Origin: Chloracidobacterium validum
GTDB lineage: Bacteria; Acidobacteriota; Blastocatellia; Chloracidobacteriales; Chloracidobacteriaceae
Reading direction: 5' to 3'
DNA length: 64,000 nt
Assembly (NCBI RefSeq): GCF_018304825.1
Contig: NZ_CP072648.1
Coordinates: 1-64,000, forward strand
This document shows, piece by piece, positions 44,293-53,335 of this stretch. Under the pieces are notes generated by a model, which did not search any database, was not told the DNA's origin, and saw nothing but the letters and a program-made list of their open reading frames with translations. Position 1 is the stretch's first letter. Every line of letters starts with the position of its first letter. Made by a program: the position numbers and the translations under genes.

Positions 44293-46828
44293 TGGCGTAT
44301 GACGCTCGCTCAACTTCCCACTGGGGTTCCGCTTGAGCGGGGCAGCGCTGAAGAATGACAACGGTGATGTCATCGGACTGCTCGGTGTCGCCCATGTGTC
44401 GTTTGACATCCGAGATGATGGCTTCGCACAGGGGGTGCGCACCGCGCTTGGCATGGTTGTCAATGACCGAAGCCAGCGCGTCGTAGCCATAGGCATCGCC
44501 ATGTTCATTCAGGGCTTCAACGACACCGTCGCTGGTGATGACGAGGCACGCCTGGCCTTCAAGGCACAGATTGGCCTGGGACTCATCATAGGTAGTGCGC
44601 TGCATGCTACCGAGCGGCAGTCCGCCGATCTCGATAAACGCCACCGAGGACTCGCCGGTGGGGGGCCTGGCTTGCCAGTGAGCCAAGACTGGAAGGCCGG
44701 CATTGGCCACGGTGAGGCGGCCGGTCCGTGGATCAAGTTGAGCGTAGGTTGCTGCCACAAACATTCGGACGCGCTTCATGTCTGGATAGAGCAGTTCGTT
44801 GAGCCGGTTGAGCATGGCCGCGCAACCAAGCTCATCCTCTTCCGCCTCGCTGCGGAAGGTCGTGGTTGCCACGGCGGTAAAGAGCGCACCGGGCACACTC
44901 TTGCCGGAGACATCTCCTACGAAGATGCCCAACTTGCCATCGGGCGCGGTAAAGAAATCGTAGAAATCACCCCCAACTTCACGCGCTGGCAAGCTCTGAA
45001 CGGCGATGTCCCAACCTTCCAGGTGGGGAATCCTGGTTGGAAGGAACGCGGCCTGAATGCGAGCCGCCAAAACGAGCTGCTGGGCATGCCGCTGTTCTTC
45101 CACGACCCGGTCGAGCAGCGTCGGCTGGTTGTCTTGTTTGTTTTCGGGTGGTCGCCGTGTGAAAACGACCGCACCGAAGGGGAGCAGAACCAGTAGCGTT
45201 GGAAGCCAGGGGGATAGTCCGAGCGCCGGAAGGGTGGCTGCCGTAACGGCCCAGCTTGTCGTTTGATAGGTCCAGATTGCGCAGAGCGTGGTCCACAGGC
45301 CAAAGCGCTCAAACGTCGCAACCAGCACGGCGGTCAGCAACGCATGCCGCCCCAGCAGCCAAGGCGTACTGAGTGAGAGCGGCATAACTTGCGAAAATAC
45401 ATCGCTCCAGCCAATGGTTCCCAGCAGTGCGACTGTCACCAACGCCAACCGCGGGGGGAACCGCAGCCAATCCACGAGCACAACCCACGAGAAACCCACC
45501 AGCACCAGGCCCAGGTCAAAGGTATTGCGCACCAGCGTACCAACCAACAGGGTGCTGGGAGACCAAGTGTCAAGCAGCAAATAAAAGCTGTCAGCGGCCT
45601 GCTCCATCGCCGCGTTTGGTCTGACCGTGAGCCAGTGAAACAAGCCGGTCAACCCCAGTAACGCCCACCCAATGCCGCCACCCACCAGCCCTCGCTCCAG
45701 CGCCGTGGTGTAGGCAACCCGCCGGAAGAGCAGGATTGACCGGAAGACCTCTGCATATGGACGCTTGGTTTCATATTCAATATGGAGAAGCGCCGCGCAG
45801 ACGGTCCAGGTGACAGCCATCGTGGCGAACAGGGTCAGCACGCTGGATACGGCATAGCCCCCTAGCGCAATCACGAAAAAACCTGGTTCTTGCATCATGG
45901 CTAGCCGGAGCGGGTTGCTATCGGCAGCGGGGTTCTCAAACATTGTTTTGCTGACGGCATACGGCAGTGCCGGAATGAGCATCAGCACAGAACCAAGCCC
46001 AACGAGCAGGGCGCATACGGCTGGCGCGCGCCAGAGGATGACGTGGCGGCGCGAAACTTTCAGCAAGTACAGGGCCGCCGCCGCCAGGAGCGCCAGCCAA
46101 AGTGGCAGTCCGAGAAAGGGTAAGATGACGGACGAAAGGGTAAACGGGCGTGTCCAGCTATCATTGGTTGGCTGGACGCGGTGCTGAAAGTACCAAACCG
46201 TTTCCCCGCGCAAGCGAACAGTAACGACGCGCGTTAGTTCTGGCAGTTCTGGCACGGGCTGCTGCCAGCGCACTTCCGTTTCGGGCTGGTTGGGGAGTCG
46301 TTCCACCTGGGGTGCTCCCAGCCCGGCTAAGCTAGTCCCACTACTGCTATCGAGAAACGCCCGCGCCACCTGAATTGCTATATCAGGCGGGAGGGCGTTG
46401 TCGTCCGCAGGTGGAACCTCCCCATTGAGGTAGCTAATCAGTTCACCCTGGCGCGACAATCCAATTCGCGCTGCCAAGCTACCGTTCGAGCGAAACCAAG
46501 CTACATATTCCACCACAACTGGAAGGTGTAACTGGCGGGCCAGCCGCTCAAGATGCACACTGTCGTGATTCTGGCGGATGAGAGCAAATGCCGGTTGATC
46601 AAACTGGATAAAGCTGAGCGTCAGCCCGTCGGGTGGCGGCTGTCCGGCTTGACGGGTGAGCACATCCGCGGCCAGGCGTGCGTTTGTTGAACGATCAAGC
46701 CCATCCAGGAGTGCCAATGCTGGCAGGGATTGGCTGTTGAGGACAAGACCCAGGACCAGTCCGGTGAGCGCGGCAATCGCAATGGCAACAGCGGACGGAA
46801 ATGGTAGCCGGCTGGTTGGAACAAGCAT
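44276..46828 (-). CDS. Membrane-anchored PP2C-type (SpoIIE/RsbU) phosphatase
   Basis: 850 residues. One N-terminal membrane helix, an extracytoplasmic region to about residue 220, then seven or eight further helices to about 560. The cytosolic C-terminal SpoIIE/RsbU-type PPM phosphatase begins near 585 (VVEEQRHAQQLVLAARIQAAFLPTRIPHLEGWDIAVQSLPAREVGGDFYDFF). Metal-binding acids are present in VGGDFYD, VGDVSGKSVPGALF, ITSDGVVEA and QSDDITVVIL. Such proteins dephosphorylate anti-sigma-factor antagonists (STAS proteins) in partner-switching stress responses; no STAS or RsbW-like partner is nearby. The polytopic sensor half is not a domain I recognise. Confidence 0.9.
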   Translation of the reverse strand: MLVPTSRLPFPSAVAIAIAALTGLVLGLVLNSQSLPALALLDGLDRSTNARLAADVLTRQAGQPPPDGLTLSFIQFDQPAFALIRQNHDSVHLERLARQLHLPVVVEYVAWFRSNGSLAARIGLSRQGELISYLNGEVPPADDNALPPDIAIQVARAFLDSSSGTSLAGLGAPQVERLPNQPETEVRWQQPVPELPELTRVVTVRLRGETVWYFQHRVQPTNDSWTRPFTLSSVILPFLGLPLWLALLAAAALYLLKVSRRHVILWRAPAVCALLVGLGSVLMLIPALPYAVSKTMFENPAADSNPLRLAMMQEPGFFVIALGGYAVSSVLTLFATMAVTWTVCAALLHIEYETKRPYAEVFRSILLFRRVAYTTALERGLVGGGIGWALLGLTGLFHWLTVRPNAAMEQAADSFYLLLDTWSPSTLLVGTLVRNTFDLGLVLVGFSWVVLVDWLRFPPRLALVTVALLGTIGWSDVFSQVMPLSLSTPWLLGRHALLTAVLVATFERFGLWTTLCAIWTYQTTSWAVTAATLPALGLSPWLPTLLVLLPFGAVVFTRRPPENKQDNQPTLLDRVVEEQRHAQQLVLAARIQAAFLPTRIPHLEGWDIAVQSLPAREVGGDFYDFFTAPDGKLGIFVGDVSGKSVPGALFTAVATTTFRSEAEEDELGCAAMLNRLNELLYPDMKRVRMFVAATYAQLDPRTGRLTVANAGLPVLAHWQARPPTGESSVAFIEIGGLPLGSMQRTTYDESQANLCLEGQACLVITSDGVVEALNEHGDAYGYDALASVIDNHAKRGAHPLCEAIISDVKRHMGDTEQSDDITVVILQRCPAQAEPQWEVERASYATKPPG

Positions 46829-46936
46829 CCGCGAGCTACTTTCAACTGTCTGTCAGTAGGAATGCAGCGCGCAGAAGCGACAAGCGATGTGAAGACCTGC
46901 CGCTTCCGCAGTGGCTGGTGAGCTGTTCGTGGCTGT

Positions 46937-47506
46937 TCAGGATGACTTTTTCTTGGTTGACTTCGTGGGTTTCGGCTTCGTCACGGCGACACTGGAGGCC
47001 GCGCGTGGCGGCACGGTTTCAGCGGCTGGCTTAGCCGTCACCGATTTCTTGCGAGGCTGCTTCGGCTGAATGGGAGCGCCCGTGGTTGCCGCCTCTGGCA
47101 AGGGAGCCACCGCCGTGACCGGCTCTGGCGCGCTATCTTCAGCCACCAGCACGTTGGTATCCAGTTTGGCTTCTGATTTTTTACGCCTGGTAGCCGATTT
47201 TTTGGATGAACTTTTTGCCGCGCCCGCCGCCGGTTGTTCGGCAACCGCCGGCAGGGTCACGGCTGGGATAGCCTCCTCCGCCATCGCGCTCTCGCTGATG
47301 GCCGCGTTCATTTTCTGGCGGCGTTTGATTTCTTCCTGGATAAGCTTTTCGAGAACCTCATTCTCCGCCCGAAACCAGTCATCTGCCATGTGCTGCGGCG
47401 TGCTGTAGCCACGCTCCAGTGAAATCTGGTGCGCCCGGCGGCGAATGGCATCCATAACCGCCCGATCTTGCATCAATGACTGACGGACTTGCTTTGTATC
47501 AATCAT
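46937..47506 (-). CDS. DUF2934-like protein with a Lys/Ala/Pro-rich tail
   Basis: 189 residues from the ATG at 47506 (MIDTKQVRQSL). Residues 17-60 (MDAIRRRAHQISLERGYSTPQHMADDWFRAENEVLEKLIQEEI) resemble the short DUF2934 module, with the RRRAHQI...DDWFRAENEV pattern. The remaining 120 residues are rich in Lys, Ser, Ala, Thr and Pro, with repeated KK/SKK clusters ending STKKKSS, similar in composition to histone-H1-like tails. Nucleic-acid binding is possible but not shown. The longer open frame upstream runs into the divergent regulator's leader and lacks support. Confidence 0.75.
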   Translation of the reverse strand: MIDTKQVRQSLMQDRAVMDAIRRRAHQISLERGYSTPQHMADDWFRAENEVLEKLIQEEIKRRQKMNAAISESAMAEEAIPAVTLPAVAEQPAAGAAKSSSKKSATRRKKSEAKLDTNVLVAEDSAPEPVTAVAPLPEAATTGAPIQPKQPRKKSVTAKPAAETVPPRAASSVAVTKPKPTKSTKKKSS

Positions 47507-47787
47507 TTCCGTGCTAGGTTCCTCCGTACGCTTCCTAAATTTGCGCGCCCGGCAGTGAAATCTGAAAACCTGGGCAATAACCGACGCACAGGCGTGGCAA
47601 GGAGCGTGAAAGTGAAGGTCGTCCGGGTTCCCAAACGCACAGTCTGGAGATTTGCTTGGACGACGGATGGGAAAGACACTAGCATGCGGTGTGCCTTTTT
47701 GAAAACCCTGCACTAGCTTGGCTATGCTCGGCGCAAGCCTTGTTTGGTGAGCACTTTCCATTTGGAACGATTGTGGTTCACAACGTT
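47507..47787. other. Divergent intergenic region
   Basis: 281 bases between the DUF2934-like gene and the NtrC-type regulator. Open frames from both sides run into it but lose coding character. No recognisable -24/-12 or -35/-10 pair, RNA gene or repeat was found. Confidence 0.4.
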
Positions 47788-49230
47788 ATGGCTGACCATG
47801 TGCCATCCATCCTCATCGTGGACGATGAGTTGAGCATGCGTGAGTTGCTCGACCATGTGTTTCGCCGCGCCGGCTACCGGACGTTTGTTGCCGAAAATGG
47901 CGCGCAGGCCCTGGAGGCGTTGCGGGGAGCGGTCTTCGATATCGTGCTTTCGGATGTCAAGATGCCACGCCTTTCGGGCACCGAACTCTTGCACGAATGC
48001 CGTCAACTATCGCCGGACACGGTGGTGATTTTGATGACGGCCCACGGGACGGTGGAACAGGCCCGCGAAGCCTTCAAGTTGGGGGCGGACGATTTCATCC
48101 AAAAGCCGTTCGATATTGATGAACTCAAGCTCATCGTCAAAAACGCTTTTGAGAAGAGTCTCTTGCGCCGGGAGGTGGCGCTGCTCAAGCGCGAGCTGGG
48201 TGACCGGACGCGCTTGGAGAACATCATTGGGCGGAGCCGTCCAATGCAGGAAGTCTTTCAACTCATTCAAACCATTGCCGGCACCAACAGCACGGTGCTG
48301 ATTACCGGCGAGTCTGGCACCGGAAAAGAACTGGTTGCGCGTGGCATCCATGCCTGTAGCCCGCGCGCCGACCGTCCGTTTGTCTCCATCAATTGCGGCG
48401 CGTTCACCGAAACGCTGCTTGAGTCAGAACTGTTTGGTTACATGAAGGGCGCGTTCACCGGGGCGGCGACCAACAAGAAAGGGCTGTTCGAGGCGGCTAG
48501 CGGTGGGACGCTCTTTTTGGATGAAATTGGGGAAATGAGCCTCGGCATGCAGGTCAAGCTGTTGCGCGCGCTCCAGGAACGCTCGATTCGCCGTGTCGGC
48601 GGCACGGAAGAAATCCCGGTGGATGTCCGGGTCGTGGCGGCAACCAATCGTGATTTGTCCCAAATGGTTGAAGACGGCACATTTCGCAAGGACTTGTACT
48701 TTCGGGTCAACGTCATTCCGATTACGGTTCCGCCGCTCCGTGAGCGGCGGGAGGACATCCGCGACCTGGCCTTGTATTTTCTCAAGAAGTACGGGCAGAA
48801 CCGAGTCCCCCCGATTACAGGCATTGCGGAAGCTGCGCTGAAGCACCTGGAAAACTACTCGTTTCCAGGCAATGTCCGCGAACTGGAAAACCTGATTGAA
48901 CGGGCCGTTGCACTTGAGCCAACCCATGAAGTCCAACCTGAACGCCTGCCCGAGAGTGTGCTGCGCTACGATCCGGCGCGGGCGGCTTCAGCCTTCGATC
49001 TGCCGGAGCAGGGTATTCATCTCGAAAACTTCCTCATGGAGGTTGAGAAGTCCTATATTTTGCAATCGCTGCGCCGAACCCGTGGCAATCAGACCAAGGC
49101 GGCGGAACTGCTCAATATGTCGGTCCGAAGCCTGCGCCACCTGCTGGATAAGCACAAGATTCGCCAAACGGCGAGCATGTTTCGTGAGAGCAGCCCGGCC
49201 CGTACTGGCGACAGCTCAGAAGCGCCCTAG
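47788..49230 (+). CDS. Sigma54-dependent NtrC-family response regulator
   Basis: 480 residues from the ATG at 47788 (MADHVPSILIVDDE). Receiver with Asp56 in DIVLSDVKMPRLSG and Lys in FIQKPF; AAA+ domain with Walker A GESGTGKE, the canonical sigma54 loop GAFTGA in GYMKGAFTGAATNKKG, and Walker B GGTLFLDEIGEM; Fis-type helix-turn-helix NQTKAAELLNMSVRSLRHLLDKHKI. No kinase gene is adjacent, so it may pair with the PAS kinase encoded at 36532-38526 or with a distant one. The layout resembles PilR/AtoC-type regulators. Confidence 0.95.
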   Translation: MADHVPSILIVDDELSMRELLDHVFRRAGYRTFVAENGAQALEALRGAVFDIVLSDVKMPRLSGTELLHECRQLSPDTVVILMTAHGTVEQAREAFKLGADDFIQKPFDIDELKLIVKNAFEKSLLRREVALLKRELGDRTRLENIIGRSRPMQEVFQLIQTIAGTNSTVLITGESGTGKELVARGIHACSPRADRPFVSINCGAFTETLLESELFGYMKGAFTGAATNKKGLFEAASGGTLFLDEIGEMSLGMQVKLLRALQERSIRRVGGTEEIPVDVRVVAATNRDLSQMVEDGTFRKDLYFRVNVIPITVPPLRERREDIRDLALYFLKKYGQNRVPPITGIAEAALKHLENYSFPGNVRELENLIERAVALEPTHEVQPERLPESVLRYDPARAASAFDLPEQGIHLENFLMEVEKSYILQSLRRTRGNQTKAAELLNMSVRSLRHLLDKHKIRQTASMFRESSPARTGDSSEAP

Positions 49231-49270
49231 TCGCCTTTCCGACTGAAGTCCTGAACTACGCCCTACTCCG

Positions 49271-49298
49271 TCCCGAAGGTGCAAGATGGACTTCGGGA
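49271..49298 (+). terminator. Hairpin downstream of the NtrC-type regulator
   Basis: TCCCGAAG (49271-49278) and CTTCGGGA (49291-49298) form a perfect eight-base stem with a 12-base loop, 40 bases after the regulator's stop. There is no T-tract, so Rho-independent termination is uncertain. Confidence 0.4.
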
Positions 49299-49426
49299 AC
49301 GGTTGGTCAATCCCGCCCCACGGAGGGCGTGCCGGCGACGTTTCCGGTGGCTTGGCTTTACAGCCCGCTGGCCGGTTTGGGTAGGCTCTAAACAACCATC
49401 ACCTTACCCCCCAACTTGGCACAAGC

Positions 49427-50812
49427 ATGAAAAAAGTCATCATTGCGGGCGGCGGTCTGGCCGGACTGGCGGCAGCCTATGACTTGACCCAGGCTGGGTG
49501 CGCGGTCGAACTCTTTGAAGCGCGCCCGGTTCTCGGCGGGAAGGTATCGGCCTGGAAAGACGCGGACGGAGATTGGATCGAATCCGGGCTGCACGTGTTT
49601 TTTGGCTGCTACGAAGAGCTGTTCAAACTGATGCGCGCCGTCGGAGCCGACGCTCACCTGCGCTGGAAAGCTCCGGTTTGTCACTTTACGCTACCGGGTG
49701 GTGTGACCTACGACATCGTTTCCTGGCGCGGGTTGCCTTTTCCGCTGCATTTGTTGCCCAACCTAGTGACGGCTAGCCAGTTTTCCTTCAGTGAAAAATT
49801 GGCCTATGGAAAAGCCCTGCTGCCGGTGCTGTTCGGAGACAGCCGCTATGCCGATGCGCAGGACGAAATGAGCTACGCCGACTGGCACCGTCAACGGGGC
49901 GTTGGCGACAATCTGCTGGGCGGCATGCTCTTGCCGCAAACCTTGGCGCTGAAGTTTCTTCCGCCGGAAGAGCTGTCGGCCCAGGTGGTGCTCAATGTGT
50001 TTCGCCTTTTTCTCCGCCGGGACGATGGCTTTCAGGTGGCTTTCCTGGAAGGTTCGCCCGAAGAATGCCTCACGCAACCACTTGTGCGGGCGATTGTGGC
50101 GGCTGGCGGGCGCGTTCACACCGGATGCAAGGTCACGCGGATCGAGCTTGACCAAGCCGGACACGTGCGCGGCTTCGTCGTCGGTGAGTCGCTGCGCACG
50201 GCGGATGCTTACTTGTGTGCGCTGCCGGTTCACCAGATGAACCGGCTCATCCCTGAAGCGTGGCGGGCGCAGTACCCATACTTCGAGCACTTGCGAGCCT
50301 TTGCGGGGGTTCCAGTGATGAACGTCCAGCTTTGGCTCGATGGTCGCCTGACAGAGCGTGACAACCTGTTGTTTGGTGGGGCTGGGATCACGCCCGTGTA
50401 CGCCGACATGCGCGTGACCACCCCGCGCTATGCGCCAGCCAGCGGCAACACCATGCTCGAAGCCGTGGTTGCGCCGGCGCGCAATCTAATGGGGTTGAGC
50501 GACCAGGCCGTGGTGGATACGGTCTGGGAGCGCATGACTTCGTATTACCCAACCATCGCACCCCGGCTCAAGGTTGTGAAGTCTTCGGTGGTACGGATTC
50601 CGCAGTCGGTGTATCACCCTAAGCCTGGCCTAGAGCGTTACCGTCCGACACAAGCTTCGCCGGTGCGGAACTTTTTTCTCGCCGGTGGCTTCACCCGTGG
50701 CCACCGTTTCTTCGACAGCATGGAGGGCGCGACCGCCAGCGGAAGGCTGGCGGCCAAGGCGATTTTGGAGCGATTCAACCAAACGACATCCCCACCCCCC
50801 GGCGCTAACTGA
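49427..50812 (+). CDS. crtP: Plant/cyanobacterial-type carotene desaturase (CrtP-like)
   Basis: 461-residue FAD-dependent desaturase. N-terminal dinucleotide-binding GGGLAGLAAAYDL and the ARPVLGGKVSAWKDADGDWIESGLHVFFGCY segment typify CrtP/CrtQ and the related HpnE proteins, not the bacterial CrtI type. The PVMNVQLWLDGRLTERDNLLFGG...VYADM stretch, APARNLMGLSD and the C-terminal FFLAGGFTRGHRFFDSMEGATASGRLAA agree best with CrtP (15-cis-phytoene desaturase), though zeta-carotene desaturase activity is not excluded. The tail SMEGATASG is the FAD-site signature. No other carotenoid gene lies in the window. Convergent with recA. Confidence 0.85.
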   Translation: MKKVIIAGGGLAGLAAAYDLTQAGCAVELFEARPVLGGKVSAWKDADGDWIESGLHVFFGCYEELFKLMRAVGADAHLRWKAPVCHFTLPGGVTYDIVSWRGLPFPLHLLPNLVTASQFSFSEKLAYGKALLPVLFGDSRYADAQDEMSYADWHRQRGVGDNLLGGMLLPQTLALKFLPPEELSAQVVLNVFRLFLRRDDGFQVAFLEGSPEECLTQPLVRAIVAAGGRVHTGCKVTRIELDQAGHVRGFVVGESLRTADAYLCALPVHQMNRLIPEAWRAQYPYFEHLRAFAGVPVMNVQLWLDGRLTERDNLLFGGAGITPVYADMRVTTPRYAPASGNTMLEAVVAPARNLMGLSDQAVVDTVWERMTSYYPTIAPRLKVVKSSVVRIPQSVYHPKPGLERYRPTQASPVRNFFLAGGFTRGHRFFDSMEGATASGRLAAKAILERFNQTTSPPPGAN

Positions 50813-50893
50813 AGCGGAGTGCGCGCCGGGCATCCGCCGGCGATGGGGAGTGCCGGCCTGCACGCCGAGCGACGGGAGGCACGGCCGGGGAAC

Positions 50894-51946
50894 CTATTCC
50901 GACGCGCCCTTGGCCTTGGCGCCGGTGTCCGCTGACGGCGTGACACGGTGTGGCATCAAAATCGCGCGCAGTTCCTGCTCGAGCCGCTCGCAGAGGGCCT
51001 GGTTCGTCGCCAGGGCTTGCTTGGCGTTTTCGCGGCCTTGTCCCAGGCGCTCGCCCCCTTTGATTGAGAACCAGGCGCCGCTCTTCTCGATGAGCTTGTG
51101 CTCCACGCCAAGGTCGAGCAGGTCGCCAATCCGGGAAATCCCCTTCCCATAAATGATGTCAAACTCAACTTCCTTGAAGGGGGGAGCGAGTTTGTTTTTC
51201 GCAATCTTGGCTTTGGTTCGACTGCCGATGACCTCTTCGCCATCCTTGATGGAAGCCGTGCGGCGGATGTCGATGCGGACGGAGGCGTAAAATTTGAGCG
51301 CCCGCCCGCCAGTCGTCGTTTCGGGCGATCCCCACATGACGCCAATTTTTTCGCGGATTTGATTGATGAAAATCAGGCAGGTGTTGGTGCGGTTGGCCAC
51401 CGCCGTCAACTTGCGCAGGGCCTGCGACATCAGGCGGGCCTGGAGTCCGGGGAGGGAGTCGCCCATATCGCCGTCAAGCTCTGCCTTGGGGACGAGGGCA
51501 GCAACCGAGTCCACCACCACCAAATCGAAAGCCGTCGAACGAACCAAGGCTTCGGCAATTTCAAGCGCCTGCTCGCCGCTATCCGGCTGGGAGACGAAAA
51601 GGTTTTCAATATCCACGCCCAGCTTGGCGGCATAGCTGGGGTCAAGCGCATGTTCGGCGTCAATGAAGGCCACCTGTCCGCCGGTGCGCTGCGCTTCGGC
51701 AACGACGTGCAGCGCGAGCGTCGTTTTGCCGCCCGACTCCGGCCCGTAAATCTCGACGATGCGACCCCGCGGCATGCCGCCAATGCCAATGGCCGCGTCA
51801 AGGCTGAGGCAGGTTGTTGAAATTGCCGGGACTTCAAGGGCCTGGCGCTCCCCAAGGCGCATGATGACGCCCTTGCCAAATTGTTTTTCGAGTCCGGCAA
51901 TAGCGGCATCAATGGCTTTGTTGCGTTCCTGTCGTTCGTCAGTCAT
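50894..51946 (-). CDS. recA: Recombinase RecA
   Basis: 350 residues. Walker A GPESGGKT at 68-75, Walker [18 protein letters not shown], and the RecA signature [14 protein letters not shown]. Loop L1/L2 regions ([19 protein letters not shown]) are intact. The C-terminal tail is short and mixed in charge. Drives homologous recombination and LexA-type autocleavage. Upstream (51947-52171) I looked for E. coli-type, Bacillus-type and alphaproteobacterial SOS boxes and found no good match. An imperfect inverted repeat with CAGGT/ACCTG arms lies near 52097-52114. Confidence 0.97.
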   Translation of the reverse strand: MTDERQERNKAIDAAIAGLEKQFGKGVIMRLGERQALEVPAISTTCLSLDAAIGIGGMPRGRIVEIYGPESGGKTTLALHVVAEAQRTGGQVAFIDAEHALDPSYAAKLGVDIENLFVSQPDSGEQALEIAEALVRSTAFDLVVVDSVAALVPKAELDGDMGDSLPGLQARLMSQALRKLTAVANRTNTCLIFINQIREKIGVMWGSPETTTGGRALKFYASVRIDIRRTASIKDGEEVIGSRTKAKIAKNKLAPPFKEVEFDIIYGKGISRIGDLLDLGVEHKLIEKSGAWFSIKGGERLGQGRENAKQALATNQALCERLEQELRAILMPHRVTPSADTGAKAKGASE

Positions 51947-52118
51947 AGGTGATGTTCAGCTCGCGGGAAAACGGACGTGGGGAAGGTAAAGTTTGCCAAA
52001 TGGCACTGAAAATGGACTTTGAACCTTACCTGCTTGGAACTAGATTGAAAAGAGCGACCCGATACGCGCCGGTGCGAACGTGGTTGGCGTCGGGATCAGG
52101 TTCGTTCGGACCTGGTCA

Positions 52119-52140
52119 TTGGACATAAGTTGGACATAAA
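52119..52140 (+). repeat. Tandem duplication upstream of the HEAT-repeat gene
   Basis: TTGGACATAAG (52119-52129) is followed at once by TTGGACATAAA (52130-52140), identical in ten of eleven bases. It lies about 32 bases before the HEAT-repeat start codon, where a leader or operator could be. Confidence 0.8.
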
Positions 52141-52171
52141 ACGAAGGCTTTTCGGCTTCCCAGGAGGTCAC

Positions 52172-53320
52172 ATGGCGGCTCCCACCAACCCGCTTTTATC
52201 CGCAATGGTTCGTCCTGAAGCGCAGTCCCGTGGGCTGTGCCCCGCGCTGGCAATGTATTTGTCTTGTGTCAACTGTCCCTTTGTCGCCGCTTGTCCGTAC
52301 AAAACCCGGCTGGGCGATTTTGGGCAAGAAGCCGCAGCGCACGAGCAGCACGAGCGTGACCGGGCGCGCCAGCTCATGGCGGTCTTGCTTGATGAACAGG
52401 CAGGGGATGCCCAGCGTCAAGCCGTTGCAGATGAAGTCGTGGGTTGGCTTGAGTCGGATGTGGGGCTGGCGGCTCAGGTGCGTGGGGAGTTGGCCATCGC
52501 CCTCGGCGACTATGGCGACGCGCGCGCCTTTGAGCCACTCGTGGCGACGTTGGGCGACTTACGACTGAGCGAAAATCAATCCACGCTGCGTGAGGACGCC
52601 GCCCTCGCGCTGGGCGAGTTGAATGACACACGCGCGCGCCTACCGCTGATTCAGTCGCTTTCAGATTGGCGTCCTGGCGTGCGCTTTGCCTGTGCCGCCG
52701 CCCTCGGCAAGCTAGGCGACCCAGAAGCCATCCCGGCTTTGCAGTCCGCGCGTCAGGTGCGCATCGGCGACGACTTTGGACAGCTCAATGAACAAGTTCA
52801 CGAGATGTGTCTCTATGCCCTGGCGTTGCTGGGTGATGCGGACGCGCGTGAGCCGCTGGAGCGCTTGCTAACGGCCGAGCGGCGGGTGGCGCTGTCTCGC
52901 GCCGAGATCGTTTTTGCTTTGGGCGAGCTAGGGAACTGCGCCAGCTTGCCGACCTTGGAGGCCTTATACGCCGACGACATTGGCGAGGGTCTGCGAAGCT
53001 ATACGGCGGTCGCGCTGGGGCGGCTTGGTCGAGATGTACGGGACACCCTGTTTGCGCTCCTGACGGCGGTTGATGAAGGGCTGGCCTTTGAAGCCGCGCG
53101 GGCTTTGGCTGCGCTGGGCGACGAGGCGGCCATTGAGCCACTTGTCTTGCGGGGGCTAACCTCGCGGCAGGGGTATGTGCGTCGCCTATCCGTTGCGGCG
53201 CTGCTTCCCTTCGCACACCGGCCGACGGTGCGGGCAGCACTCGAAGCCTACATAGACCATGAACCAGTCGCCACACTGCGTGAGCGAACGGCCCGGATGG
53301 CCGCCAAAGCCCTACACTAA
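52172..53320 (+). CDS. HEAT-repeat protein with an N-terminal four-cysteine cluster
   Basis: 382 residues from the ATG at 52172, with CAGGAGG eight bases upstream. Residues 23-41 carry Cys23, Cys32, Cys35 and Cys41 (C-x8-C-x2-C-x5-C within CPALAMYLSCVNCPFVAAC), suited to bind zinc or an Fe-S cluster. The rest is a run of HEAT/PBS-lyase-type repeats (GELAIALGDYGDARAFEPLVATL, EDAALALGELNDTRARLPLIQSL, FACAAALGKLGDPEAIPALQSA, and more). PBS-lyase HEAT proteins often act on tetrapyrrole-bearing or metal proteins, but no substrate is evident. Converges on the 2Fe-2S protein gene, with a direct repeat across the stop codon. Confidence 0.88.
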   Translation: MAAPTNPLLSAMVRPEAQSRGLCPALAMYLSCVNCPFVAACPYKTRLGDFGQEAAAHEQHERDRARQLMAVLLDEQAGDAQRQAVADEVVGWLESDVGLAAQVRGELAIALGDYGDARAFEPLVATLGDLRLSENQSTLREDAALALGELNDTRARLPLIQSLSDWRPGVRFACAAALGKLGDPEAIPALQSARQVRIGDDFGQLNEQVHEMCLYALALLGDADAREPLERLLTAERRVALSRAEIVFALGELGNCASLPTLEALYADDIGEGLRSYTAVALGRLGRDVRDTLFALLTAVDEGLAFEAARALAALGDEAAIEPLVLRGLTSRQGYVRRLSVAALLPFAHRPTVRAALEAYIDHEPVATLRERTARMAAKALH

Positions 53321-53335
53321 AGAGCCCTAAACTAA
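53308..53335. repeat. Direct repeat across convergent stop codons
   Basis: AGCCCTACACTAA (53308-53320) and AGCCCTAAACTAA (53323-53335) match in twelve of thirteen bases at a period of 15. The first copy ends with the TAA of the HEAT gene; the second covers the stop codon of the convergent 2Fe-2S gene. Confidence 0.85.

Noticed and set aside
44333-45196. 287-codon plus-strand open frame opposite the PP2C phosphatase
   Set aside because: Antisense to the clearly conserved phosphatase domain.
51947-52130. SOS box upstream of recA
   Set aside because: No match to CTGT-N8-ACAG, GAAC-N4-GTTC or GTTC-N7-GTTC at a suitable site; only a weak inverted repeat is present.
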